Origin: Chloroflexota bacterium
GTDB taxonomy: Bacteria; Chloroflexota; Dehalococcoidia; GIF9; AB-539-J10
Direction of reading: 5' to 3'
Length of the DNA: 5,966 bases
NCBI GenBank assembly: GCA_015222255.1
Contig: JADFUX010000099.1
Location: 1 to 5,966 of the forward strand
Below are positions 1-5,966 of the stretch, piece after piece (the first letter of the stretch is position 1; every line of letters starts with the position of its first letter). The position numbers were made by a program, and so were the translations under genes. A model generated the notes under the pieces. It did no database searches and was not told where the DNA came from. It saw nothing but the letters and a program-made list of their open reading frames with translations.

Positions 1-1622
1 ACAGCATGCTCAGCACCGCCAGTATACAAATCCACAGGTAGCCAATACTTCAGCTTCTCAGCATCAAAAGGGGCATCCTCGGTCTTGGGACTGGCATAGC
101 GCAGGAAGTACCAAGAAGAGCACACAAAGGTATCCATGGTATCGGTTTCTCTCTGTGCTGGTCCACCACAATCAGGGCAAGTAGTATTAACGAATGACTG
201 GCAATGCTTTAGAGGAGATTCTCCAGTGGGCTTAAACTCGGCATCAGGAGGCAGTAGAACAGGCAGATCCTCCTCAGGCACAGGAACAACTCCACACCTA
301 TCACAGTAAACCATGGGTATAGGCGCTCCCCAATACCTCTGTCTGGAGATAAGCCAATCGCGAAGACGGTAGGTTACAGTCTGTTTCCCCCATCCGTTTT
401 CCTCTATCAAATGACAGATTGCTTTGGCTCCCTCATCACTTGGCAAGCCGCTGAATGCCCCAGAGTTCACCATAGTGCCCGGCCCAGTATATGCCTGGCT
501 TAGTGGCTCGCCAGACCAACCCATGGGTGCGATGACAGTTCGAATAGGGAGATTAAACTTCTTCGCAAACTCAAAGTCGCGCTCGTCATGACCAGGAACT
601 GCCATCACCGCCCCCGTGCCATAGCTCGGCAGCACATAATCGCTAATCCAGATAGGAACTTTCTGCCCATTTAATAGGTTGGTAACATAGCTTCCCAAGA
701 AGACCCCGGTTTTCTCCCTCCCTAAAGCTGTCCGTTCATATTCACTTTGGCGCTGACACCAGACGATATACTCATCTATCTCAGCCTTGTGCTCTGGACT
801 AGCCAGCTTGCGAACCAAAGGATGTTCAGGAGCCAGAAGGAAAAAGGTCACTCCAAAAATAGTATCAGGGCGAGTGGTAAACACCCTAATCTCCTTCTGG
901 TCGACACCCCCACGCTCCAGTCCAAAGGAAATCTCCGCCCCCTCGCTCTTGCCAATCCAGTTTCTTTGCATTGTGTTTATGCGCTCTGGCCACTCCATAC
1001 GACTGAAGTCAAGAAGCTCCTCAGCATATTTGGTAATGCGGAAGAACCACTGCTCCAAATCCCTCTTGGTCACTGGTGTGCCACAACGCTCGCATAGTCC
1101 CTCACCGACCACCTGCTCATTAGCCAACACGGTCTGGCATCGAGGACACCAATTAACGGGGGCCTTAGCCCGGTAAGCCAGGCCAGCCTTGTAAAGCTTC
1201 AGGAAAAACCATTGTGTCCACTTGTAATAGTCGGGGAGGCAGCTAATCACCTCGCGATTCCAATCGTAGATTGCTCCTATGCTCTTGAGCTGTCGCCGCA
1301 TGTTTTCAACATTCCTCATCGTCCACTCATAGGGATGAATCCCATGACTAATTGCCGCGTTTTCCGCAGGCAACCCAAAGGCATCAAAGCCCATAGGATG
1401 AAGCACATTATAGCCTCGCATTCTCGTAAACCTGGCGTAGACATCCGAGGGCACCACTGCGTACCAATGCCCAATATGCAGGTCTCCCGAAGTATAAGGA
1501 AACATGGTCAGAGCATAGAACTTGGGGTGACCGCTATCTTCCTTCACCTCGTAAATATGGTCAGCAGCCCACCTCTCCTGCCATCTCTTCTCGATTTCCT
1601 GAGGATTGTATCTCAAGGCCAT
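1..1622 (-). CDS. leuS: Leucyl-tRNA synthetase, N-terminal 540 residues (C-terminus outside window)
   Basis: Cytoplasmic class I aminoacyl-tRNA synthetase that charges tRNA-Leu with leucine using ATP. Reading down from an ATG at 1622-1620, the frame stays open to the left edge. The catalytic signature HIGH is at residues 49-52. A zinc module follows (C159, C162, C177, C180), then the CP1 editing domain with TTRPDT at 249-254 and VPGHDERD at 342-349, whose D346 and D349 match the conserved editing aspartates. The [12 protein letters not shown] block is at 421-432. A second CxxC pair set (C440, C443, C482, C485) is present; E. coli LeuRS lacks it. The sequence stops near TGGAEHA, before the KMSKS loop and anticodon-binding domain. 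E. coli LeuRS is 860 residues, so about a third is missing because of the window edge, not because of a mutation. The start opens with [10 protein letters not shown], typical of the family. The ribosome site is weak (AAGGT about 13 bases upstream). The gene is divergent from the nuclease lipoprotein gene. Confidence 0.97.
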   Translation of the reverse strand, partial: MALRYNPQEIEKRWQERWAADHIYEVKEDSGHPKFYALTMFPYTSGDLHIGHWYAVVPSDVYARFTRMRGYNVLHPMGFDAFGLPAENAAISHGIHPYEWTMRNVENMRRQLKSIGAIYDWNREVISCLPDYYKWTQWFFLKLYKAGLAYRAKAPVNWCPRCQTVLANEQVVGEGLCERCGTPVTKRDLEQWFFRITKYAEELLDFSRMEWPERINTMQRNWIGKSEGAEISFGLERGGVDQKEIRVFTTRPDTIFGVTFFLLAPEHPLVRKLASPEHKAEIDEYIVWCQRQSEYERTALGREKTGVFLGSYVTNLLNGQKVPIWISDYVLPSYGTGAVMAVPGHDERDFEFAKKFNLPIRTVIAPMGWSGEPLSQAYTGPGTMVNSGAFSGLPSDEGAKAICHLIEENGWGKQTVTYRLRDWLISRQRYWGAPIPMVYCDRCGVVPVPEEDLPVLLPPDAEFKPTGESPLKHCQSFVNTTCPDCGGPAQRETDTMDTFVCSSWYFLRYASPKTEDAPFDAEKLKYWLPVDLYTGGAEHA

Positions 1623-1762
1623 GCTACTAAAGTTTACCTTAAGCTACGCTAAATTAGAAGCTCCCGTACTCGTTCATATGATTGATGAAGTATCATCTCT
1701 CATAATCTCATGCTCTTGGCAACACTATCTCAACTAGAATCAGCTGTCTGTTCAGGTTCCTA

Positions 1763-1791
1763 TTCCCAAAGTCAGCCTGCGACAATATAAT
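1763..1791 (+). promoter_or_regulatory. Predicted sigma-70-type promoter for the nuclease lipoprotein gene
   Basis: A perfect -10 hexamer TATAAT lies at 1786-1791. Seventeen bases upstream, at 1763-1768, TTCCCA matches four of six bases of the -35 consensus. Transcription would begin near 1798, about 25 bases before the ATG at 1823, so the leader would be short. The promoter sits in the 200-base divergent region between leuS and the nuclease gene. I could not find an equally good promoter for leuS on the opposite strand, nor any T-box leader of the kind that controls leuS in some Firmicutes. This is a sequence match only; AT-rich intergenic DNA gives such matches by chance. Confidence 0.5.
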
Positions 1792-1822
1792 AATCAAGGA
1801 CAGGCGGAAGACCTACGGTAGA

Positions 1823-2611
1823 ATGAGGGACAAAGGCAGAAGGTATTGTTTCTTGCTCCTTGCATTAGCTGTTCTGCTGCTTACCTTAGTTGCAGGCTGC
1901 AGGGGGCCAGCACCTTCATCAGACGAATGTCTGGTGATTAATGCATTAGCTACTGATGAACTCTTGTCTCAGCAGGGAGAAATCACAATAGTCGAAGGCG
2001 TTGTAGTCCGAGGCTACTACGCCGAGAGTCTTGAGGGACAGCCAACTTTCATGGATTTCCACGATCCAGGCGAAGGATATTTCAAAGCCATTATCTGGGG
2101 AGACGAAAGAACCAAGTTCCCACCTAATCCTGAAACCTATTATCTAGATAAGAAGGTGCGAGTCAAAGGCTTGATTGAAACTCACAAGGGGATGCCTGAA
2201 ATCGTCCTGCGTCAGCCATCACAAATTTGGATTGTGGAATATGAAAACGCATTTGTTACCCGTGTCATCGACGGCGACACCATAGAGATTGAAGATGGTC
2301 AGCATGTGCGCTATATTGGCATTGATACGCCAGAGAGGGGAGAACCCTACTATTCGGAGGCATTCCGGGCTAATAGTAACTTAGTAGCAGGCAAAAGGGT
2401 TCGGTTGGAAAAAGATGTTACGGATCAAGACAAATATGGACGCTTGCTCAGATATGTATGGGTAGATGATACAATGGTTGATGCCGAACTTGTCAGGCAG
2501 GGCTATGCTTATTCCTATTCCTATGCTCCTAACCTCAGGTATCAAGAACACTTCCTTCGATTGGAAAAGGAAGCGCGAGAGCAAAGACGAGGCTTGTGGA
2601 ACCGTTACTAA
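1823..2611 (+). CDS. Exported lipoprotein with OB-like domain and staphylococcal nuclease (thermonuclease) domain
   Basis: Predicted membrane-anchored nuclease of 262 residues, acting outside the cytoplasmic membrane. The N-terminus has a basic stretch (residues 2-7), a leucine-rich core (10-22) and a lipobox LVAGC ending at C26, the expected lipidation site. Residues about 37-138 look like a small beta-rich OB-type domain resembling the OB regions of YhcR-type nucleases. Residues about 143-262 form a complete SNase domain. Relative to Staphylococcus aureus nuclease, the calcium ligands and catalytic residues are kept: D152 (D21), R163 (R35), D168-T169 (D40-T41), E171 (E43) and R207 in DKYGR (R87). 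SNase enzymes cut single- and double-stranded DNA and RNA using calcium. The ATG is chosen because it gives a full signal peptide; the ribosome site is only moderate (GCGGAAG, 1804-1810). It appears to be a single-gene unit with its own promoter. Roles in DNA scavenging, extracellular DNA turnover or defence are inference. Confidence 0.9.
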   Translation: MRDKGRRYCFLLLALAVLLLTLVAGCRGPAPSSDECLVINALATDELLSQQGEITIVEGVVVRGYYAESLEGQPTFMDFHDPGEGYFKAIIWGDERTKFPPNPETYYLDKKVRVKGLIETHKGMPEIVLRQPSQIWIVEYENAFVTRVIDGDTIEIEDGQHVRYIGIDTPERGEPYYSEAFRANSNLVAGKRVRLEKDVTDQDKYGRLLRYVWVDDTMVDAELVRQGYAYSYSYAPNLRYQEHFLRLEKEAREQRRGLWNRY

Positions 2612-2666
2612 TATTGAATAAAATGGTAAACTGCAAAGGTGAAACACCACCTCTTCTGTTGTCTGT

Positions 2667-2692
2667 CTATACTACCTTTCGACATGGTATAG
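2667..2692 (+). repeat. Imperfect inverted repeat, possible transcript hairpin downstream of the nuclease gene
   Basis: The arms CTATACTA and TGGTATAG pair over eight bases, counting one T-G wobble, around a ten-base loop. The stem is AT-rich and no U-tract follows, so it is a weak terminator candidate at best. It could also be an operator-like dyad. It lies 55 bases after the nuclease stop codon and 112 bases before the radical SAM start. Confidence 0.3.
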
Positions 2693-2794
2693 ATTAGGAA
2701 TGCTCTGACTAGTTCAACCAAGGTCTTGCAATTCGGCGTTGGGGAAACGGCGGCAGAGATGTAGCGTGAGTGTACCAGTTTTTGAGTGAAGACC

Positions 2795-2798
2795 AGGA
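2795..2798 (+). promoter_or_regulatory. Shine-Dalgarno site of the radical SAM gene
   Basis: AGGA ends six bases before the ATG at 2805, ideal spacing. It supports this start over any in-frame alternative and contrasts with the weak sites before leuS and the methyltransferase gene. Confidence 0.7.
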
Positions 2799-2804
2799 TG
2801 TAGT

Positions 2805-4151
2805 ATGAGCAGGCGAAAACTACTTCTAATCAATCCTGTCAGTCCCGACCGCGCCGGGCTAACTGTAAATCTCAGCTCCCGTTTTCCGCCGCTGGCGCTG
2901 GGGATCATTGCTGCCTTAACACCCGATAGCTGGGAAGTGGCCCTGATTGATGAGAACTTCGAGCCTTTCAAGTACCAGCAGGCCGATCTTATTGGCCTGA
3001 CTGCCTTTACTGCTGCTGCCCCCAGGGCCTATGAGATTGCCAGCATCTACCGAGAACAAGGCGTCTCCACCGTGATGGGTGGCATACATGCCTCAATGCT
3101 TCCCGAGGAGGCACTCGGCTATGTGGATGCCGTAGTCACCGGTGAAGCGGAGAGCGTCTGGCCTCAGGTAATCACCGACTTTACAGACGGCAGGATGCAA
3201 CAAACGTATCAAGGAAAATGGCTGGAGTTGGCGGGGATGGTTCAACCGCGTCGCGAACTCTTTCAACCTGAGTATGCGTTTGGCACCATTCAGACCTCCA
3301 GGGGCTGCCCTATGGATTGCGAGTTCTGCTCCGTGACTGTCTTTAACGGCCGCCGCTATCGCCAACGACCCGTGGAAGAGGTGCTGGATGAGTTGGAGAC
3401 CATACCACAAAAAAGGGTTTTCTTCGTTGACGATAATATCATTGGATATGGCGAGGAAGCCAATAAGAGAGCCATCGCATTATTCAAAGGGATTATCGAA
3501 CGAGGAATTAAGAAAGATTGGTGGTGCCAGGCATCAATGAACTTTGCCGACAACGAAGAAGTGCCAGAGTACGCCGCCATGAGCGGCTGCCGCATGGTTT
3601 TTCTCGGGGTGGAAGCAGAGGACCCCGATGCGCTTGAGGAGATGGGCAAGAAGGTGAACTTCAGAAGGGGAGTGGATGGCTACAAAGAAGTCTTCCGGCG
3701 CATCAACGACCATGGCATTGCTGTATTGGGCGCCTTCATCTATGGGATGGATAGCGACACCCCGGAGAAACTGCGCCGCCGCACTGACTACGTGCTGGAC
3801 AGCGGGGTTGATGCGGTCCAGATGAGTTACTTGACGCCGTTGCCAGGGACTCGCCTGTTCAACAAGCTACGGGATGAGGGACGGCTGCTCTACACCGACT
3901 TTCCGGCTGATTGGGAGCACTACGACCTGTCCGAGGTCATCTACAAACCAGCTTTGATGACAGCACAAGAGTTCTCGGCCGTAGGACGGGAATGCGCCAG
4001 CCGTATTTATTCCCGTCGGTCTATCCGACGCAAGTTCGCTGAGACCTTGCATGCCACCGAGAATCTCGCCGCTGCGGGGTTAGCTTATAGCTCAAACATC
4101 AATTACCGTAACCTAGTTGCGGCGAAGGGTGATCTCAGTGAAGCTGACTGA
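2805..4151 (+). CDS. B12-binding-fold radical SAM protein (class B-like, substrate unknown)
   Basis: A 448-residue cytoplasmic iron-sulfur enzyme. Residues about 4-135 form a cobalamin-binding-type Rossmann domain, with the typical GGIHASMLPEEA stretch (92-103) and TGEAE (112-116). The usual cobalamin histidine motif DxHxxG is not seen: the matching place reads DENFEP (49-54), as in many relatives of this architecture. The radical SAM core begins about residue 160, with the CxxxCxxC cluster C168, C172 and C175 that binds the 4Fe-4S cluster. It continues with FFVDDNIIG (206-214), GVE (268-270) and PLPGT (345-349). A basic helical C-terminal tail follows. The family uses S-adenosylmethionine to make a radical and includes methylases such as HpnP and the cyclase BchE. 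The sequence does not tell which reaction occurs here. The ATG has a clean AGGA six bases upstream. A methyltransferase gene follows immediately, suggesting a shared pathway. Sampled lines are richer in G+C than the nuclease gene. Confidence 0.93.
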   Translation: MSRRKLLLINPVSPDRAGLTVNLSSRFPPLALGIIAALTPDSWEVALIDENFEPFKYQQADLIGLTAFTAAAPRAYEIASIYREQGVSTVMGGIHASMLPEEALGYVDAVVTGEAESVWPQVITDFTDGRMQQTYQGKWLELAGMVQPRRELFQPEYAFGTIQTSRGCPMDCEFCSVTVFNGRRYRQRPVEEVLDELETIPQKRVFFVDDNIIGYGEEANKRAIALFKGIIERGIKKDWWCQASMNFADNEEVPEYAAMSGCRMVFLGVEAEDPDALEEMGKKVNFRRGVDGYKEVFRRINDHGIAVLGAFIYGMDSDTPEKLRRRTDYVLDSGVDAVQMSYLTPLPGTRLFNKLRDEGRLLYTDFPADWEHYDLSEVIYKPALMTAQEFSAVGRECASRIYSRRSIRRKFAETLHATENLAAAGLAYSSNINYRNLVAAKGDLSEAD

Positions 4152-4161
4152 GTCGTCGTAC

Positions 4162-4791
4162 ATGGCAAAAACAGAGCCGTTTGAAAAGCACGTAACCGAG
4201 TACGAAGACTGGTTCACCAAGCACAGATTTGCTTATGAATCGGAACTTGAAGCTGTGAGGCGACATTTGCCCCAAAGCAAAAATGGCATCGAAATCGGCG
4301 TGGGCAGCGGAAGGTTTGCTGTCCCTCTGGGCATTAGGCTTGGGCTGGAGCCATCTACCCAGATGAGCAGAATTGCGCAGCGCCGCGGAATGCAAGTGGT
4401 TGGCGGCGTGGCAGAGGCGGTTCCATTTGGCAACTCCACATTTGACTTTGCCCTTATGGTTACCACCATTTGTTTCGTTGATGACCCAGAAGCTTCATGC
4501 AAGGAAGTCCACAGAATATTGAAACCTGATGGCTGCTTGATCATCGGCTTTGTCGATCGGAATAGCGCCATCGGAAGACTATATGAACAACACAAAGATA
4601 ACAACGTATTCTATCGAGTGGCAACCTTTTACTCTGTAGCAGAGGTTGCCTCCCTATTACATGGGGCTGGCTTCAAGGAGTTCAGATTTAGTCAGACTGT
4701 CTTTGAGAACCCACCAGATATTGATAGGATCGAGCCTGTAAAACCAGGCTATGGAGAAGGCTCGTTTGTCGTGGTCCGAGCCATGAAATAG
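4162..4791 (+). CDS. Class I SAM-dependent methyltransferase (type 11-like)
   Basis: A soluble 209-residue enzyme expected to transfer a methyl group from S-adenosylmethionine; the acceptor is unknown. Motif I, the nucleotide loop, is IEIGVGSGRF at 43-52, with E44, G46, G48 and G50. An acidic residue at the end of the second strand, E63 in GLEPS, should contact the ribose. AEAVPF (84-89) and D95 in FDFAL match the next motifs. LKPDGCLIIG (120-129) is the classic post-motif III strand. The N-terminal block (EPFEKH, YEDWF, YESEL, residues 5-29) is a conserved lid region and argues for the ATG at 4162. The frame is open further upstream: a GTG at 4138 has a better-placed AAGGG and would overlap the radical SAM gene by 14 bases, and a TTG lies at 4117. 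Starting at 4162 leaves a 10-base gap, so coupling to the upstream gene is likely either way. It may act after the radical SAM enzyme on one product, which is inference. Confidence 0.9.
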   Translation: MAKTEPFEKHVTEYEDWFTKHRFAYESELEAVRRHLPQSKNGIEIGVGSGRFAVPLGIRLGLEPSTQMSRIAQRRGMQVVGGVAEAVPFGNSTFDFALMVTTICFVDDPEASCKEVHRILKPDGCLIIGFVDRNSAIGRLYEQHKDNNVFYRVATFYSVAEVASLLHGAGFKEFRFSQTVFENPPDIDRIEPVKPGYGEGSFVVVRAMK

Positions 4792-4800
4792 CGCGTATGG

Positions 4801-4815
4801 TCTAGTTCAGCTAGA
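4801..4815 (+). repeat. Short perfect inverted repeat between the methyltransferase and DUF350 genes
   Basis: The five-base arms TCTAG (4801-4805) and CTAGA (4811-4815) flank a five-base spacer, nine bases after the methyltransferase stop codon. The spacing and size would suit a small operator or a weak hairpin. No T-run follows. Repeats this short arise by chance, so it is listed mainly because the 67-base gap holds nothing else except the ribosome site of the next gene. Confidence 0.2.
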
Positions 4816-4858
4816 TAGGTGATCATGTGTCTGTGATTTTGAGAAAGGATAGGAAATC

Positions 4859-5341
4859 ATGGATTGGATAGGTACTAGTGCCTTCTATGTTGTTGTGCTA
4901 CTTTGGCTAGCTAGAGTCATAATCTGGACGTTCATTTGTGCTTTGCTCGCTTGGCTTGGAATCAGGATATTGGACGCATTCACCCCGCATATCCACGAGC
5001 GCGAGAGAATAGGAGAAAACCCTATTTCCGTAGGTCTGTTCATGGGCGGTTTCCTCATTCTAGTGGGCTTGGTTATCCACGGGGTGGTGACAGGACCGGT
5101 TGTGGTTGGCGGTGGCGTCCTGGAAAGTCTAATCGATCCTAGAAGATTGGGCCTGGTTGCCATTAGCTTCCTGGTAGGCCTCCTTTTGGGAATTGCACTG
5201 CTGAGCATCGTGAACAAATTGACGCCCAAAATCCCTTTCCTCAGTGTTGAACAGAGTCCAATCGCAGTAGGGATTTATGTTTTTGGTTATTTGGTCTTCT
5301 TCGGTCTGATAATACACGCCGCCCTAATAATGCCCTTATAA
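4859..5341 (+). CDS. DUF350 (YjfL-type) four-helix membrane protein
   Basis: A small integral membrane protein of 160 residues with four predicted helices, at about 8-37, 55-78, 97-117 and 134-157. It shows an internal duplication: NPISVGLFMGGF...GLVIHG (54-75) matches SPIAVGIYVFGY...GLIIHA (133-154), each preceded by a TPHI/TPKI turn (42-45, 122-125). This two-repeat pattern with conserved glycines is the hallmark of DUF350, the family of E. coli YjfL (132 residues). The biochemical function of the family is not established. Relatives are often found near envelope-stress, PspA-like or transglutaminase-like genes. The ATG is preceded by AAAGGA (4844-4849) and AGGA (4851-4854), a strong ribosome site. 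It lies 67 bases after the methyltransferase gene and only 9 bases before a secreted transglutaminase-like gene, so the last two are probably cotranscribed and may act at the same membrane. Confidence 0.85.
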   Translation: MDWIGTSAFYVVVLLWLARVIIWTFICALLAWLGIRILDAFTPHIHERERIGENPISVGLFMGGFLILVGLVIHGVVTGPVVVGGGVLESLIDPRRLGLVAISFLVGLLLGIALLSIVNKLTPKIPFLSVEQSPIAVGIYVFGYLVFFGLIIHAALIMPL

Positions 5342-5350
5342 ACCGTCATA

Positions 5351-5966
5351 ATGAAACGTCTGAGAGCTATCCTGCTCCTCGCAGCGATCTCGTTGATGAT
5401 AATGCCTGCTCCTGCTTTTGCCGTATCTTCGACAGATTTCTACGAAGACCAAGGCCAGATTTTCGATGATTGGGACGTGTGTCGCACCAGCGCCTTCGGC
5501 CATAATGGCTTTTTCCAGGCGTTCTCTGAAACGGAGTTTTGCCCTATCATCGTAGCTGAGAGTTTAGGGGAAAACGCTGATAGCGCTTACCAAATCGGCC
5601 AGCAACTTGCCGAGGAGTATCCCAATCTTCACCAGAGGGCGGAGAGAATCTTCGCCTTTGCCCGCGATAAGATAAGATATACCTCTGATGCAGACCAATT
5701 TGGCTTCAAGGAGTTCGCCCAGAATGCCGATGAAGTAGCAGCTACACTTGAGGATGAAGGCTTGGCCTATGGTGACTGTGAGGATTATGCTGTTTTCCTT
5801 GCTGTTATGTATAAAGGAGCAGGCCTTAGATCAGCCATCGTGCTGGCACCCAATCACGCAGCAGCACTAGTATATTTGCCCGGGTACGGGAAAGCCAATC
5901 GGAATCTCTCCATTGATGGTGAGTCCGGCTGGGTCTGGGCTGAGGCCACTGGTGGAAATAACCCTC
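5351..5966 (+). CDS. Secreted transglutaminase-like cysteine enzyme (3' end outside window)
   Basis: The first 205 codons are visible and the frame is open to the right edge. Residues 1-24 form a Sec signal peptide: MKRLR, a hydrophobic core, and AFA followed by VSS as the likely signal peptidase I site. There is no lipobox cysteine. The mature part contains a transglutaminase-like core. C143 in GDCEDYA is the nucleophile, H169 in APNHAAALVYLPG is the base, and E198 in WVWAEATG stands where the triad acid (Asp or Glu) lies. A helical region with RAERIFAFARDKIRY (96-110) precedes it, as in bacterial members of this fold. The fold covers transglutaminases and cysteine proteases or amidases, so peptide or cell-wall hydrolysis is as likely as cross-linking. 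Two extra cysteines (C44, C64) in the mature N-terminus could form a disulfide. There is no good ribosome site; the start lies nine bases after the DUF350 stop, which suggests translational coupling. Confidence 0.85.
   Translation, partial: MKRLRAILLLAAISLMIMPAPAFAVSSTDFYEDQGQIFDDWDVCRTSAFGHNGFFQAFSETEFCPIIVAESLGENADSAYQIGQQLAEEYPNLHQRAERIFAFARDKIRYTSDADQFGFKEFAQNADEVAATLEDEGLAYGDCEDYAVFLAVMYKGAGLRSAIVLAPNHAAALVYLPGYGKANRNLSIDGESGWVWAEATGGNNP

Larger units (their letters stand above)
2612..2804. other. Intergenic region between the nuclease and radical SAM genes, with two small inverted repeats
   Basis: I see no gene here. Two possible hairpins are present. The first has 5-base arms AGGTG (2637-2641) and CACCT (2648-2652) and is followed by a pyrimidine-rich stretch. 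The second has 8-base arms at 2667-2674 and 2685-2692, with one T-G pair and a 10-base loop. Neither is followed by a run of T, so neither is a standard intrinsic terminator, though one may end the nuclease transcript weakly. I found no convincing promoter for the radical SAM gene, but the gap is large enough for one. The AGGA at 2795-2798 is that gene's ribosome binding site. Confidence 0.45.

Noticed and set aside
1..1622. leuS as a truncated pseudogene
   Set aside because: The frame is uninterrupted to the window edge and all visible motifs are intact; the missing C-terminus is explained by the edge.
747..1652. Plus-strand open frames of 116, 129 and 146 codons opposite leuS
   Set aside because: They lie within the leuS coding region on the opposite strand, where the LeuRS reading frame is fully conserved; their translations show no recognisable domain.
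1623..1822. T-box or other riboswitch upstream of leuS
   Set aside because: The minus-strand leader has no T-box core sequence, no strong specifier or antiterminator hairpin and no terminator with a U-run.
2637..2652. Intrinsic terminator for the nuclease gene
   Set aside because: The stem is only five base pairs and is followed by mixed pyrimidines, not a T-run; it is kept only as part of the intergenic description.
3093..4604. Minus-strand open frames opposite the radical SAM and methyltransferase genes
   Set aside because: They are antisense shadows of well-supported genes and have low-complexity or unrecognisable translations.
2704..4815. Shared CTAGTTCA near 2710 and 4802 as a common operator
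   Set aside because: Only eight bases match, with different surroundings and distances to the next gene, so chance is the simpler explanation.
4936..5142. 68-codon plus-strand frame inside the DUF350 gene
   Set aside because: It is in a different frame inside a clearly supported membrane protein gene, with an arginine-rich translation typical of an out-of-frame reading.

Overview
The window holds six protein-coding genes and no RNA genes, mobile elements or CRISPR arrays. The genome is bacterial: genes are compact, one gene has a clear AGGA Shine-Dalgarno site, one promoter is sigma-70-like, and there are both a lipoprotein and a Sec signal peptide. The style of the leucyl-tRNA synthetase (an HIGH motif in a [12 protein letters not shown] context, two CxxC zinc pairs) and the mix of accessory genes remind me of Chloroflexota, for example Dehalococcoidia. 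That placement is an impression from remembered sequences, not a computed one.

Layout. Positions 1-1622 (minus strand) carry the first 540 codons of leuS, whose 3' end lies beyond the left edge. A 200-base divergent intergenic region (1623-1822) holds a good sigma-70 type promoter pointing right. Next comes a lipoprotein with an OB-like domain and a complete staphylococcal-nuclease-like domain (1823-2611). A 193-base gap contains two small inverted repeats but no convincing terminator. It is followed by a cobalamin-binding-fold radical SAM protein (2805-4151), a class I SAM-dependent methyltransferase 10 bases downstream (about 4162-4791), a four-helix DUF350/YjfL-type membrane protein (4859-5341), and, 9 bases later, the start of a secreted transglutaminase-like cysteine enzyme (5351 to the right edge, incomplete).

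How the genes may work together. leuS is an isolated housekeeping gene. The four plus-strand genes from 2805 onward are closely spaced and fall into two likely pairs. The radical SAM and methyltransferase pair looks like a small tailoring cassette with an unknown substrate. The DUF350 and transglutaminase pair looks like a cell-envelope module. The exported nuclease upstream would also act outside the membrane. None of this proves one pathway. The most interesting parts are the two gene pairs and the OB-nuclease lipoprotein; I see no clear evidence of a wholly new system.
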